NCBI GenBank assembly: GCA_041743125.1 | Contig: JBGTNK010000080.1 | Span: 1 to 21,518, forward strand | DNA from: Terrimonas_B sp041743125 | Lineage (GTDB): Bacteria > Bacteroidota > Bacteroidia > Chitinophagales > Chitinophagaceae | Reading direction: 5' to 3' | DNA length: 21,518 nucleotides | Part shown: one piece after another, positions 13,382 through 21,518 of the stretch | Layout: each line of letters starts with the position of its first letter | Numbering within the stretch: the first letter of the stretch is position 1 | Made by a program: the position numbers and the translations under genes | Notes under the pieces: model-generated | Database searches by the model: none | Seen by the model: only the letters and a program-made list of their open reading frames with translations | Told to the model about the DNA's origin: nothing

Positions 13382-15304
13382 CTAAAGGGGTAATTGAAGA
13401 GTGGTAATAGTGCCCCCATTATTTTCTATATTATATACGCCCCCGATACTTTCCATTCTTTTTGCAATATTCTTCAATCCATTTCCAAATTGCCGGATCT
13501 TTTGCAGGTCAATGCCAGTTCCGTTATCCATTATTTTTATGGTTAAGCTTTTGCCGATCTGAAAATCAATTTGCAATTCGGTGGCATGGGCATGCTTTAA
13601 TACATTATTGAGCGTTTCCTTTACACATAAAAAAAGATTGCGTCTTTTGTCGCCAGTTAGTTCCGACGGTTCAATAAAAGCAGGGGTAATGATCTTGCAT
13701 TCAACCGAGGTATTTTCAAAATATTCAAATGTATAGGAACGGATATAAGAAACAAGATTATCAACGGTATCATTACCACTGTTCATGCTCCAGATGATCG
13801 CATTCATTTTATTGAGCACTTCATCGGCGGAATGGGAAATTTTTTCTATTTCAACCGGCGTGTTTTCTTTCATCTTATTTCTTGCTATTTCGCTCATCAG
13901 CCTGATAGCAGTCATCCCTGATCCCAGCTCATCATGCATATCGGCGGATATGCGTTCCCGTTCCTGTTGCTGGGCTTTATAAACAGCGATCTCTTTTTCA
14001 TACTCATTCATTTTATCCTTTGCTCTCAACCTTTCCCTTTCTTTGGTTTGCGTAATGATTTGCTGCCTGTTCTTGTGATTTAAACCCAGTAGGAAAAAGA
14101 TGAGTTCCACCAGCAGCCCGATCTCGTAATAAAATAGGGAGAACCTGAAGGTGGAGGGCAGTTTGGGAAATGCAAGAATACCGGTAAGTAAAAGCAGGGA
14201 GATCAATGAAAAGATCAGCAGGAATAGGTTGCCCCAAAAAAGGTATCGCAATAGTTTGTCTTCCCAATGTTTTAAACTATATACCAGGAATATGAGGACC
14301 AGCACCAGCAACATCACTTTAGTGATGTTCTCAATGCTATTTTCAAGAGTAAAGTTCAGAGTCAGGTAATGGGCATAGGAGAATACTAAAGTTGAAATGA
14401 CCAGCAAAGCCATGCCGGCATTGTAAATTTTGTAGAGAAAAGGATGTTTCTTTTTGGTAGCCAGGTATTTTTGCATAAAAAGCATATACATTAATATCCC
14501 GGTATTTTGCATAATAAGGTCGAGGTAGGTTTCCTGGAAAAACCCAAACCAGGTAGTATGATAGCTGTAAATGGCTTTTATAAAAAGCATCAGCCCCAGA
14601 AAAAAGGCGTAGCCGGAGTAATAAAGAAATTCCAGGTTGCCACCCTGGAAATAATTAGCAAGTGAAAAAAGGATCATCATTAAAAGCAAACCACAAAATA
14701 AATAGGTGATCACTTTTGATTCCACATTGGTGCTGTCCAGGTTATTTATAAAGGAAGAAAGGTGCGTCGGGTTAATGAGGCTGGGTCTTATGGAATTGAG
14801 GTGCGTACGTACAAGAGTTAATTCAGTGACTAGGGTTACCGAATCATAACCGGCAAGTGTGATCTTTCTATAACTCAGTTCTTTTGGTTCTTCAGGCAAA
14901 ACTGAAGGAATGCTAACCATTTCAGAATCTTTTAGCTCATATAACTGAATATTCCAATAATATAAGCCTGGAAACAACCAAACCGATTGCACACTGTCGG
15001 AGTTATTAACCAGGTGAAAGCGGAGAATCGCTTTTTTGGTAACATATTTTTCCGGTATGAATTTTTTGTTGATAGAACCTCTTTCAAAATCAAGTGCCGG
15101 GTAAGCTTTTTTAAGCTGTCGGTCCGGATCCAGGTAGGCAAATGCAATTCTGTCTCCAATTTTTTCATCCCTTGTTATCTTACTGATGTCTATTCTTTCA
15201 GCAGCAATCGTATCTCTGTGATTTGGGTAAGCGAGTTGCGCCTGCACGTGTTGAATACATACCAGGGCGAAAATTAATCCCGAAAAAAAAATAATCTTAC
15301 TCAT
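13382..15304 (-). CDS. Sensor histidine kinase with 7TMR-DISM input module
   Basis: A 640-residue membrane kinase. A signal sequence (1-22, ending VQAQ) precedes a periplasmic 7TMR-DISM extracellular domain (about 30-180), then seven transmembrane segments (about 196-408), a coiled coil (412-450, TKERERLRAKDKMNEYEKE in part) and a HisKA_3-type dimerisation helix with H457 in ERISADMHDELGSG. The ATPase domain shows the N box KETLNNVLKHAHA (563-575), DNGTGID (593-599) and GNGLKNIAKRMESIGG (607-622). Such kinases normally signal to LuxR/NarL-type response regulators, and 7TMR-DISM domains are thought to sense small carbohydrates or similar ligands. No response regulator is adjacent, so it is an orphan in this window. 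Own promoter predicted at 15330-15337. Confidence 0.92.
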   Translation of the reverse strand: MSKIIFFSGLIFALVCIQHVQAQLAYPNHRDTIAAERIDISKITRDEKIGDRIAFAYLDPDRQLKKAYPALDFERGSINKKFIPEKYVTKKAILRFHLVNNSDSVQSVWLFPGLYYWNIQLYELKDSEMVSIPSVLPEEPKELSYRKITLAGYDSVTLVTELTLVRTHLNSIRPSLINPTHLSSFINNLDSTNVESKVITYLFCGLLLMMILFSLANYFQGGNLEFLYYSGYAFFLGLMLFIKAIYSYHTTWFGFFQETYLDLIMQNTGILMYMLFMQKYLATKKKHPFLYKIYNAGMALLVISTLVFSYAHYLTLNFTLENSIENITKVMLLVLVLIFLVYSLKHWEDKLLRYLFWGNLFLLIFSLISLLLLTGILAFPKLPSTFRFSLFYYEIGLLVELIFFLLGLNHKNRQQIITQTKERERLRAKDKMNEYEKEIAVYKAQQQERERISADMHDELGSGMTAIRLMSEIARNKMKENTPVEIEKISHSADEVLNKMNAIIWSMNSGNDTVDNLVSYIRSYTFEYFENTSVECKIITPAFIEPSELTGDKRRNLFLCVKETLNNVLKHAHATELQIDFQIGKSLTIKIMDNGTGIDLQKIRQFGNGLKNIAKRMESIGGVYNIENNGGTITTLQLPL

Positions 15305-15329
15305 CCTGGTATTAATGATATTGATTTAT

Positions 15330-15337
15330 CAAATGTA
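15330..15337 (-). promoter_or_regulatory. -7 element of the histidine kinase promoter
   Basis: TACATTTG on the minus strand matches TAnnTTTG exactly. A TTTA lies 18 bases further upstream in place of the -33 TTTG. It predicts a leader of about 20 bases. Confidence 0.5.
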
Positions 15338-15440
15338 ATACTTGCCTGATTCTTTAAACTGTTCTGTGGTACTACTTTCAGGTAAATTTTTGGAATGCTG
15401 CCAGGAAGGAACTGGGCATTTCAATATCGTTTAGGCTTAG

Positions 15441-15468
15441 TTGAAAACTGCAAACTATATTATCTTTG
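15441..15468 (+). promoter_or_regulatory. ftsK promoter abutting the start codon
   Basis: TTG (15441-15443), a 17-base spacer and TATCTTTG (15461-15468) match the Bacteroidota -33/-7 consensus. Transcription should start about five to seven bases after the final G, at or next to the ATG at 15474, leaving little or no leader. This also argues that translation does not begin further upstream. Confidence 0.65.
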
Positions 15469-15473
15469 CCGCC

Positions 15474-18062
15474 ATGGCCAATAAGAAGAAAAAGATTATC
15501 CCGAAAAAACCAAATGCCGAAACTAAGAAAGCTGACTCCAAATCATTCAGGCAGGAAAAGGAAGAAAACGTGAGCCTGAAAAGCCTGGCCCATGATGAAC
15601 GCACCTGGAAAATAACCGGGGTTGTATTTCTGCTCATCGCTATTTATCTCTTCATAGCTTTTATCTCTTATTTTTTTACCTGGAAAGAGGACCAGGATAA
15701 AGTTTTCCGGGGTGCCTATGCACTTCTTTCAGATAATGACACCCGGGTATCCAACCTGTTGGGCAGATTAGGTGCCGTTGTTTCTCATTTTTTTATTTAC
15801 AAGGGGTTTGGTATAGCTTCCATGCTGATCTGTACCTTCTTTTTTGTTGTAGGCACCAACTTACTTCTTAACCGTAAGGTTTTCTCTATCTGGCGCAATC
15901 TTAAATATGTAACAATCGGCTTATTGGTATTATCCGTTTCACTTGCCTTTATATTTTCGGGTGAATTTCCCTTTGGTGGGGGTGTGGGTGTTATGATCAG
16001 CAACTGGCTGATTGGAATATTTGGCTTTGTTGGTACGGCGGCTTTGCTCCTGGTGGTGGCTATTGCTTATTTTATCTGGCAGTTTAATCCAACGTTTAAA
16101 GTGCCTGCCCGGAAGATGGAGGAAGAAATAGGGGATGATGAGATGTTGGTTTTACCAGAAACAAATGAATTGCCAACCGGCCAAACTATCAATGATAAGT
16201 ATGCAGAAACGGGTATTCCCGGTAATAGATTGAAAGACTCGAATGGCGATTATGAAATAATAGAAAATGAAAGTCAGGAAGAAAATTCCCGACTTGATTT
16301 GAAAATGACACTAAAGGAGGAAGAGGAAGCTGGTATTGAAATGGAAGGAGGTATTGAAAAGGAAATGGTAGCGGATCTTTTGCATAAGCATGAGGAAATA
16401 CCAGCACATCATAATGGTGAAGTAATTGATGAATATAAAACGAAGGGAACGGATAATCGGATCCCCGCAACCGACCTGGAACTGGAAATAAAAACAGTAC
16501 CCACCATAAATGAAGAGATTGCAATAACTGCAGCTAAGAAACCTGAGAATCTGGAACCATATGAACCAACACTTGACCTGAAAAATTATAAATATCCCGG
16601 GCTTGATTTGCTGGAAACCCATGGCAGCGAAAAAATAATACAGGATCCGGCTGAACTGGATAATAATAAAAACCAGATCATAAACACACTCCGCAATTAT
16701 TCTATTGAGATACAAAAGATCAGTGCCACAGTGGGTCCTACTGTTACCTTGTATGAAATTGTTCCTGCAGCAGGAGTCCGCATATCCAGGATCAAGAACC
16801 TGGAAGATGATATTGCATTAAGTCTTGCCGCATTAGGTATCCGTATTATTGCACCCATTCCCGGAAAAGGAACGATAGGTATAGAAGTGCCGAATGCTAA
16901 AAAAACAATTGTGAGTATGCGTTCGTTGCTGGCTTCCGACAAATTTCAAAACAATAATTTTTCTTTACCTATTGCCATTGGAAAGAAAATTGATAACGAA
17001 AATTTCATTGTTGATCTCGCCAGCATGCCTCACCTGTTGATGGCAGGAGCTACTGGCCAGGGTAAGTCAGTAGGATTAAATGCTATACTTGTTTCCCTGT
17101 TATATAAAAAACATCCATCACAATTAAAGTTTGTTTTGGTTGACCCCAAAAAAGTTGAATTGAGTGTTTACAGTACTATTTCCAATCATTTCCTTGCTAA
17201 GCTTCCTAACGAAGAAGATGCTATAATCACAGACACAAAAAAGGTGATCAATACGCTGAATGCTTTGTGTATTGAAATGGATAATCGTTATGACCTGCTG
17301 AAGGAAGCAGGTTGTCGCAATATTAAAGAATACAATACAAAATTTATTGCCAGGCGGTTAAATCCGCAGAAGGGTCATCAATTTCTTCCTTTTATAGTAT
17401 TGGTAGTAGATGAATTCGCAGATCTTATCATGACGGCGGGAAAAGAAGTGGAGATGCCCATTGCCAGGCTGGCGCAGCTGGCCCGTGCTGTTGGTATCCA
17501 TTTGATCATAGCTACCCAGCGACCTTCTGTTAACATTATCACGGGTACTATCAAAGCCAATTTTCCTGCCCGTATTGCATTTAAAGTTAGCAGCAAAATA
17601 GATAGCCGAACTATCCTGGATACCGGTGGGGCAGAACAGTTGATTGGGAAAGGGGATATGCTTATTAGTTATAACGGAGAGATCGTTCGGTTGCAGTGTG
17701 CATTTGTTGACACACCCGAAGTAGATAAAATTGCCGATTTCATCGGTTACCAGGATGGATACCCGCAAGCCTTTTTATTGCCAGAATATATTGATGAAAA
17801 AGACCTGGAAGGAAAAGAGTTTGATCTTGGAGACAGGGACGCTTTATTTGAAGATGCAGCCCGTCTTATCGTTCAAAACCAGGTTGGTTCTACTTCATTA
17901 TTGCAGCGGCGTATGAAATTAGGGTATAACCGCGCCGGACGATTGATGGATCAACTGGAGGCAGCTGGCATTGTAGGTGCTAACCAGGGTAGCAAAGCCA
18001 GAGATGTATTAATTAAAACCGAAATGGATCTTCAGCAGCATCTGGATACTTTGGGTTATTAA
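15474..18062 (+). CDS. ftsK: FtsK/SpoIIIE-type DNA translocase
   Basis: An 862-residue septal DNA pump that moves chromosome ends out of the closing septum and helps dimer resolution. After a basic start (MANKKKKIIPKKPN) come four to five membrane segments (about 45-205), an acidic linker rich in Glu (about 210-400), then the motor: alpha domain, Walker A GATGQGKS (525-532) and Walker B VLVVDEF with D646/E647. The end (about 795-862, FEDAARLIVQNQVGSTSLLQRR to QGSKARDVLI) is the winged-helix gamma domain that reads polar DNA motifs. An upstream in-frame TTG at 15441 would add 11 residues but falls within the predicted promoter, so ATG 15474 is preferred. lolA follows 115 bases later, an order also known in E. 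coli. Confidence 0.95.
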   Translation: MANKKKKIIPKKPNAETKKADSKSFRQEKEENVSLKSLAHDERTWKITGVVFLLIAIYLFIAFISYFFTWKEDQDKVFRGAYALLSDNDTRVSNLLGRLGAVVSHFFIYKGFGIASMLICTFFFVVGTNLLLNRKVFSIWRNLKYVTIGLLVLSVSLAFIFSGEFPFGGGVGVMISNWLIGIFGFVGTAALLLVVAIAYFIWQFNPTFKVPARKMEEEIGDDEMLVLPETNELPTGQTINDKYAETGIPGNRLKDSNGDYEIIENESQEENSRLDLKMTLKEEEEAGIEMEGGIEKEMVADLLHKHEEIPAHHNGEVIDEYKTKGTDNRIPATDLELEIKTVPTINEEIAITAAKKPENLEPYEPTLDLKNYKYPGLDLLETHGSEKIIQDPAELDNNKNQIINTLRNYSIEIQKISATVGPTVTLYEIVPAAGVRISRIKNLEDDIALSLAALGIRIIAPIPGKGTIGIEVPNAKKTIVSMRSLLASDKFQNNNFSLPIAIGKKIDNENFIVDLASMPHLLMAGATGQGKSVGLNAILVSLLYKKHPSQLKFVLVDPKKVELSVYSTISNHFLAKLPNEEDAIITDTKKVINTLNALCIEMDNRYDLLKEAGCRNIKEYNTKFIARRLNPQKGHQFLPFIVLVVDEFADLIMTAGKEVEMPIARLAQLARAVGIHLIIATQRPSVNIITGTIKANFPARIAFKVSSKIDSRTILDTGGAEQLIGKGDMLISYNGEIVRLQCAFVDTPEVDKIADFIGYQDGYPQAFLLPEYIDEKDLEGKEFDLGDRDALFEDAARLIVQNQVGSTSLLQRRMKLGYNRAGRLMDQLEAAGIVGANQGSKARDVLIKTEMDLQQHLDTLGY

Positions 18063-18177
18063 GTTGTTAAGATAAAAGCTGGCTTTGCAACCCGGTACGG
18101 TCATTGCCAGTCTATAACCGTAATTACTTGTTTTTGCCACCCTTTTTAAAAAGATATTCTTTAAAATAAAATTAACA

Positions 18178-18828
18178 ATGATGCGGAAATTATACGTTGC
18201 AATGGCTTTCATGATAAGTTGTTTTGCGGTAACAGCTCAAAAAAATGATGTGGCAGCAAAACAGGTATTGGATGCAGTAAGTGCTAAATTCAAAACATTT
18301 AATTCTGTTCAGGCTGGTTTTGCATATAAAGTAGAGGATGCAAAAGGAAAACCAATGTCTTCAAAAAATGGCAGTGTATGGATGAAGGGAAATAAATACA
18401 AGGTCAGTTTTGGAGGACAGGAAATATTCAGTGATGGTAATACAATCTGGAACTATGATAAAAATAGTAATGAGGTAACCATAAATAGCGTAGATGCTTC
18501 TGGAAGTGCTTTAACACCGCAAAAACTTTTCACCAATTTTTATGACAAGGATTTTTTATACCTGTTAAATGGCGAAAAAAAGTTGGGAGGAAAAACATTG
18601 CAGGAGATTGAAATGACACCTACTGATAAAAGCAAGCCTTTTCACAAAGTGTATTTACAGGTTGATAAGAACGCTAAGACCATTTACAGTACTAAGGTAT
18701 TAGAAAATGGAGGCAATCGGTATACCTATACAGTGAGTAGTATGAAAACGAACAGCCCTTTAGCAGATAACCAATTTACTTTTGATAAAAACAAGTATCC
18801 CGGAGTTGAAGTAGTTGATCTGAGGTAA
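18178..18828 (+). CDS. lolA: Outer-membrane lipoprotein carrier protein LolA
   Basis: A 216-residue periplasmic chaperone that receives lipoproteins from the LolCDE exporter and carries them to the outer membrane. The signal peptide covers 1-20 (MMRKLYVAMAF...VTAQ). The mature part shows the LolA pattern: AKFKTFNSVQAGFAY, GSVWMKGNKYKVSFGGQEIFSDGNTIWNYD (quoted in part), a central segment ending LTPQKLF, and a closing SPLADNQFTFDKNKYPGVEVVDLR core typical of Bacteroidota LolA. ATG 18181 is an equally good start. It follows ftsK on the same strand with its own weak promoter-like TTTTTGCCACC at 18131-18141. A strong terminator lies 34 bases past the stop. Confidence 0.92.
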   Translation: MMRKLYVAMAFMISCFAVTAQKNDVAAKQVLDAVSAKFKTFNSVQAGFAYKVEDAKGKPMSSKNGSVWMKGNKYKVSFGGQEIFSDGNTIWNYDKNSNEVTINSVDASGSALTPQKLFTNFYDKDFLYLLNGEKKLGGKTLQEIEMTPTDKSKPFHKVYLQVDKNAKTIYSTKVLENGGNRYTYTVSSMKTNSPLADNQFTFDKNKYPGVEVVDLR

Positions 18829-18861
18829 GTTTCTCAATTATAAAACAATAACGAAATTAAA

Positions 18862-18898
18862 GAAAGTCATTCCACAAACGGAATGGCTTTCATTTTTG
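18862..18898. terminator. Strong, probably bidirectional terminator
   Basis: GAAAGTCATTCC (18862-18873) pairs with GGAATGGCTTTC (18880-18891) over 12 bp with one wobble and loop ACAAAC. ATTTTTG follows on the plus strand and TTTAATTTC on the minus strand. It sits between the convergent lolA and hydrolase genes and can end both transcripts. Confidence 0.88.
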
Positions 18899-18944
18899 AA
18901 ACTACTAAAAGGTTCAATTATACAGGGATGATAAGGTGAAAGAT

Positions 18945-19801
18945 TTAATCCTGTTCATTTAGAAAGTTTAAAATCAATTGTACCATTTCTTTTGAAGCAG
19001 TGGCCGGTATAGCATGCCCACTTTCAACCATCACTTCCTTTGCTTTGGGGAATTCACTGGCCAATATATAGTTGATTCTTTTATGAAATGAAAAAGTCTG
19101 GTTACCGGCAATGATCAACACCGGTTTATTGAACTGGCGGATTTTGATTGTGCTGGTCTTATAAGTTCCAACGGCCGAAAGTCCGCGAAGCCTGTTTTTT
19201 TCTTCCAACCATTTTGCCCATTGCGGATGCTTACGTATGGGTTGAACAGCGCAATCCATTAATGCAAATCTGAATTTTTCCCCCTGCATATCAGTAATTA
19301 CGCTACGTGGTTTAAGTTCTTTAGCAAGCCCCTTCATTCTTAAAAAACCTTCCGGGGATTCTTTTTTAGAATCAAGTAAATAAAAAACGGGAGGTTCTAT
19401 TAAAATAAGGGATTTTATCCTGTGGGGATACCTTAACGCAAAATCCAGGGCCATTAATCCGCCATAGGAATGGCCCACCAGCACTACCGTATCTATAATT
19501 TTCATAGAATCAAGGGTGACTTTTATTGCTTCACTTTCGGTACGTACAGAATAATTTATTGGAAGCAATAAACATTCTGTAGCATATTGAACATTCAAAT
19601 GTTCCATATGCACTACTTTAAAAGAAGAAGATAATTCTTTTGAAGCCGGGGAATATATGAACTCATATCTGCTGTGCCGCCCGCCAGCATGATGATGACT
19701 TTGCCATCACCTTCGGTTAATACTTTCTTTAACGGAGATTGGGCCGAAGCCACCCACTGAATTACCAGCAACAGGATTACAAATATATTTTTGGTGAGCA
19801 T
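18945..19801 (-). pseudogene. Secreted alpha/beta hydrolase, split by a frameshift
   Basis: Two adjacent minus-strand frames form one protein. The first (19801-19613) has a signal peptide (MLTKNIFVILLLVIQWVASAQ) and the start of an alpha/beta hydrolase (VIIMLAGGTADMSSYIP). The second (from 19613) continues with MEHLNVQYATE, the nucleophile elbow VGHSYGG (Ser about 49 of that part) and the catalytic His in ESGHAIPAT near the end. Between them, the other frame reads ASKELSSSFKVVHMEHL, which looks like the native sequence. One extra C in the C4 run at 19648-19651 would join both halves as SSYIP-P-ASKEL and give about 285 residues. A TTTAAAG heptamer precedes the stop of the first frame, so slippage is also possible. 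It lies 61 bases downstream of kdsA. Substrate unknown. Confidence 0.85.
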
Positions 19802-19862
19802 CTGCTTACTGTCTATTTACCTGAAAAATATCTGATTTTTTGCAGGAAAGAGACCAAACAAA

Positions 19863-20687
19863 TTATCCCAAAACCGCTTTTCTTATTTTTACTAATTGCA
19901 CCAGCAAACCTTCCAGCAGATCAAGTTTAAGCATATTGGCTCCGTCACTTTTTGCCACGGCAGGATTTGGGTGGGTTTCTATAAACAATCCATTGGCACC
20001 GGTTGCTATCGCTGCTTTTGCAATAGTGCCTATCAATTGCGGATTACCACCTGTAATACCAGAAGTTTGATTAGGTTGTTGTAAAGCATGCGTAACATCC
20101 ATCACAACAGGCACCTCATGTTGCTGCATCCATGGAATATTTCTGTAATCAACTACCAGGTCCTGGTAGCCGAATGTAGTTCCTCTTTCAGTGAGTATTA
20201 TTTTTTCATTTCCTGTTTTTTTAATTTTTTCTACCGCGAATTTCATAGAGGGGCCGCTGAGAAACTGTCCCTTCTTCACGTTGATTATTTTACCTGTTTC
20301 CCCGGCAGCAACCAACAGATCAGTTTGGCGGCAGAGAAAGGCTGGTATCTGGAGAATATCAAGGTATTTTGCTGCCATCGATGCTTCCTCATGAGCATGA
20401 ATATCAGAAGTGGTGGGCAGCTTATATTTTTCACCCACTTTTTTTACAAGGGTCAATGCAGTCTCATCACCAATTCCCGAAAATGAAGTAGCGCTTGTGC
20501 GGTTGGCTTTCCGGTATGATGCTTTAAAAACAAAGGGAATACCCAGGTTTTTACATATGCCTGAAACTTTATCTGCCACTTCCATAATTAATTCTTCGCT
20601 TTCTACCACACAGGGCCCTGCTATTAAAAAAAAATTCTTTTCATCATATGATTGACTGGCGAAAAGTTCTTTTAACATTTTTTCCAT
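19863..20687 (-). CDS. kdsA: 3-deoxy-8-phosphooctulonate synthase, metal-dependent type
   Basis: A 274-residue TIM-barrel enzyme that condenses phosphoenolpyruvate with arabinose 5-phosphate to Kdo-8-phosphate for the lipopolysaccharide inner core. Diagnostic motifs: IAGPCVVES (22-30), FKASYRKANRTS (54-65), LTERGTTFGYQDLVVD (165-180), MDVTHALQQP (196-205) and FIETHPNP (235-242). C26 with H200, E237 and D248 reproduces the four metal ligands of the metal-dependent class (as in Aquifex); the metal-free class, including E. coli, has Asn at the Cys position. The ATG at 20687 directly follows a -7-like TATTTTTG and CCGC, so the mRNA may be leaderless; M4 is the alternative start. It is upstream of the hydrolase on the same strand and divergent from the threonine dehydrogenase. 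Confidence 0.95.
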   Translation of the reverse strand: MEKMLKELFASQSYDEKNFFLIAGPCVVESEELIMEVADKVSGICKNLGIPFVFKASYRKANRTSATSFSGIGDETALTLVKKVGEKYKLPTTSDIHAHEEASMAAKYLDILQIPAFLCRQTDLLVAAGETGKIINVKKGQFLSGPSMKFAVEKIKKTGNEKIILTERGTTFGYQDLVVDYRNIPWMQQHEVPVVMDVTHALQQPNQTSGITGGNPQLIGTIAKAAIATGANGLFIETHPNPAVAKSDGANMLKLDLLEGLLVQLVKIRKAVLG

Positions 20688-20691
20688 GCGG

Positions 20692-20699
20692 CAAAAATA
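20692..20699 (-). promoter_or_regulatory. -7 element abutting the kdsA start codon
   Basis: TATTTTTG on the minus strand fits TAnnTTTG and is followed by CCGC and the ATG. The arrangement copies ftsK, where TATCTTTG is followed by CCGCC and ATG. No good -33 TTG is visible. Confidence 0.5.
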
Positions 20700-20722
20700 G
20701 AGGATAGTTTGGAGTAATACGG

Positions 20723-20752
20723 TTGCTTATTGAAGTTTACCTTTTACTTTTG
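20723..20752 (+). promoter_or_regulatory. Promoter of the threonine dehydrogenase gene
   Basis: TTG (20723-20725), a 19-base spacer and TACTTTTG (20745-20752) fit the Bacteroidota consensus. Transcription should begin near 20758, giving a leader of about 12 bases before the ATG at 20770. Confidence 0.55.
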
Positions 20753-20769
20753 GGGCTTCAAGAATTTGT

Positions 20770-21518
20770 ATGGTAAAAGAAAAAATATTGGTGATTGGTG
20801 CCAGCGGACAGATAGGGGTAGAGCTTACACTGGCACTTCGTAAAATATATGGTAATGCCAGCGTAATAGCATCTGATTTGCGTGAGGAAAATGATTTGCT
20901 GAAGGGGACGGGGCCTTATGTAAGCCTGGACGTAATGAATAATGAAATGCTACATGTGCAGGTAATACGGCAGGGTATAACACAAATTTATTTACTGGCT
21001 GCTATTCTTTCTGCCACGGGAGAAAAAAACCCCGGACTTGCCTGGCACCTGAATATGCAAAGCCTGTTGAATGTTTTAAATATTGCCCGGGAAGAAAAGT
21101 TACATAAAGTTTACTGGCCATCTTCTATTGCAGTATTCGGCCCAACTTCGCCGAAAAAAAACTGCCCGCAACAAACCATTATTGAACCGACAACTGTTTA
21201 TGGTATCAGTAAATATGCCGGTGAATTCTGGTGTAATTATTTTCATATGAAATATGGAGTTGATGTCAGAAGCATTCGGTACCCGGGCCTGATCTCTTAT
21301 AAATCAGCACCTGGTGGGGGCACTACTGATTATGCTATAGAAATATTTCATGAAGCAATTGAAGAAAAAAAATATGAATCTTTCCTGAAAGAAGACACTT
21401 ACCTGCCTATGATGTATATGCCTGATGCTATCAGGGCTACTATTGAGCTGATGGAAGCCCCCGAAAACAAAATTGCAATTCGTACCTCCTACAATGTTTC
21501 TTCCATGAGTTTCTCTCC
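20770..21518 (+). CDS. tdh: L-threonine 3-dehydrogenase, SDR type (3' end cut by window)
   Basis: A 249-codon open frame running off the right edge; full-length members have about 315 residues. It starts MVKEKILVIGASGQIG, with the Rossmann glycines at 10-16, then LAAILSATGEKNP, the catalytic serine near 118 (WPSSIAVFGP) and YGISK giving Y144/K148. The later stretch (RYPGLISYKSAPGGGTTDYA, then FLKEDTYLPMMYMPDAIRAT) is the hallmark of the epimerase-like threonine dehydrogenases of Bacteroidota and trypanosomes, which oxidise L-threonine to 2-amino-3-ketobutyrate with NAD. The E. coli Tdh is an unrelated zinc enzyme. Its usual partner, 2-amino-3-ketobutyrate CoA ligase, is not in the window. It is divergent from kdsA. 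Confidence 0.93.
   Translation, partial: MVKEKILVIGASGQIGVELTLALRKIYGNASVIASDLREENDLLKGTGPYVSLDVMNNEMLHVQVIRQGITQIYLLAAILSATGEKNPGLAWHLNMQSLLNVLNIAREEKLHKVYWPSSIAVFGPTSPKKNCPQQTIIEPTTVYGISKYAGEFWCNYFHMKYGVDVRSIRYPGLISYKSAPGGGTTDYAIEIFHEAIEEKKYESFLKEDTYLPMMYMPDAIRATIELMEAPENKIAIRTSYNVSSMSFS

Noticed and set aside
16080..16600. Glu-rich linker of FtsK as an unusual inserted domain
   Set aside because: Long acidic low-complexity linkers between the membrane part and the motor are normal in FtsK.

Overview
The window looks like a chromosomal segment of a Bacteroidota bacterium, most likely a member of the Chitinophagaceae or a close relative. The reasons are a low to moderate GC content, few Shine-Dalgarno sequences, several copies of the Bacteroidota -7 promoter element TAnnTTTG, secreted proteins with SPI or SPII signals, a 7TMR-DISM histidine kinase, an SDR-type L-threonine dehydrogenase and a Cys-type KdsA. 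Family names are recognised by eye from motifs; no database search was run.

Layout. 1-527 holds the 5' end of an IS5-family insertion sequence that runs off the left edge. 623-2446 carries a secreted Xaa-Pro aminopeptidase and a small acidic protein, both on the minus strand, separated by a terminator hairpin. 2447-5416 is the accessory part: sparse, AT-rich DNA with doubtful small ORFs, a lipoprotein gene bracketed by 23-bp imperfect inverted repeats, and a tyrosine recombinase that has lost its catalytic domain. It ends at a tRNA-Lys(CTT) gene and its terminator. 5542-6821 holds a YdcF-like protein and a SnoaL-like protein.

6865-10830 is a sugar-acid catabolic locus. A four-carbon acid sugar kinase (DUF1537) is divergent from a DenD-like dehydrogenase whose stop codon overlaps the start of a GntP-family transporter (TGATG). 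The shared promoter region has an ACCGGT palindrome just past each candidate -7 element. The isomerase and decarboxylase that would complete a known tetronate pathway are not in the window. A glutaryl-CoA dehydrogenase-like gene with a clear promoter follows.

12392-18828 is mostly housekeeping: shikimate kinase overlapping a DUF423 membrane protein, a 7TM histidine kinase on the minus strand with no response regulator nearby, then ftsK and lolA in the order also known from enterobacteria. After a strong terminator, the right end has a frameshifted secreted alpha/beta hydrolase downstream of kdsA (both minus) and, divergent from kdsA, an SDR-type L-threonine 3-dehydrogenase cut by the right edge.

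I found no complete, clearly new system. The best leads are the divergent tetronate-like locus with its atypical kinase and paired palindromes, the inverted-repeat-bracketed lipoprotein beside the dead integrase, the hydrolase split by a C-tract frameshift just before a TTTAAAG heptamer, and ftsK and kdsA promoters that abut their start codons, suggesting leaderless transcripts.
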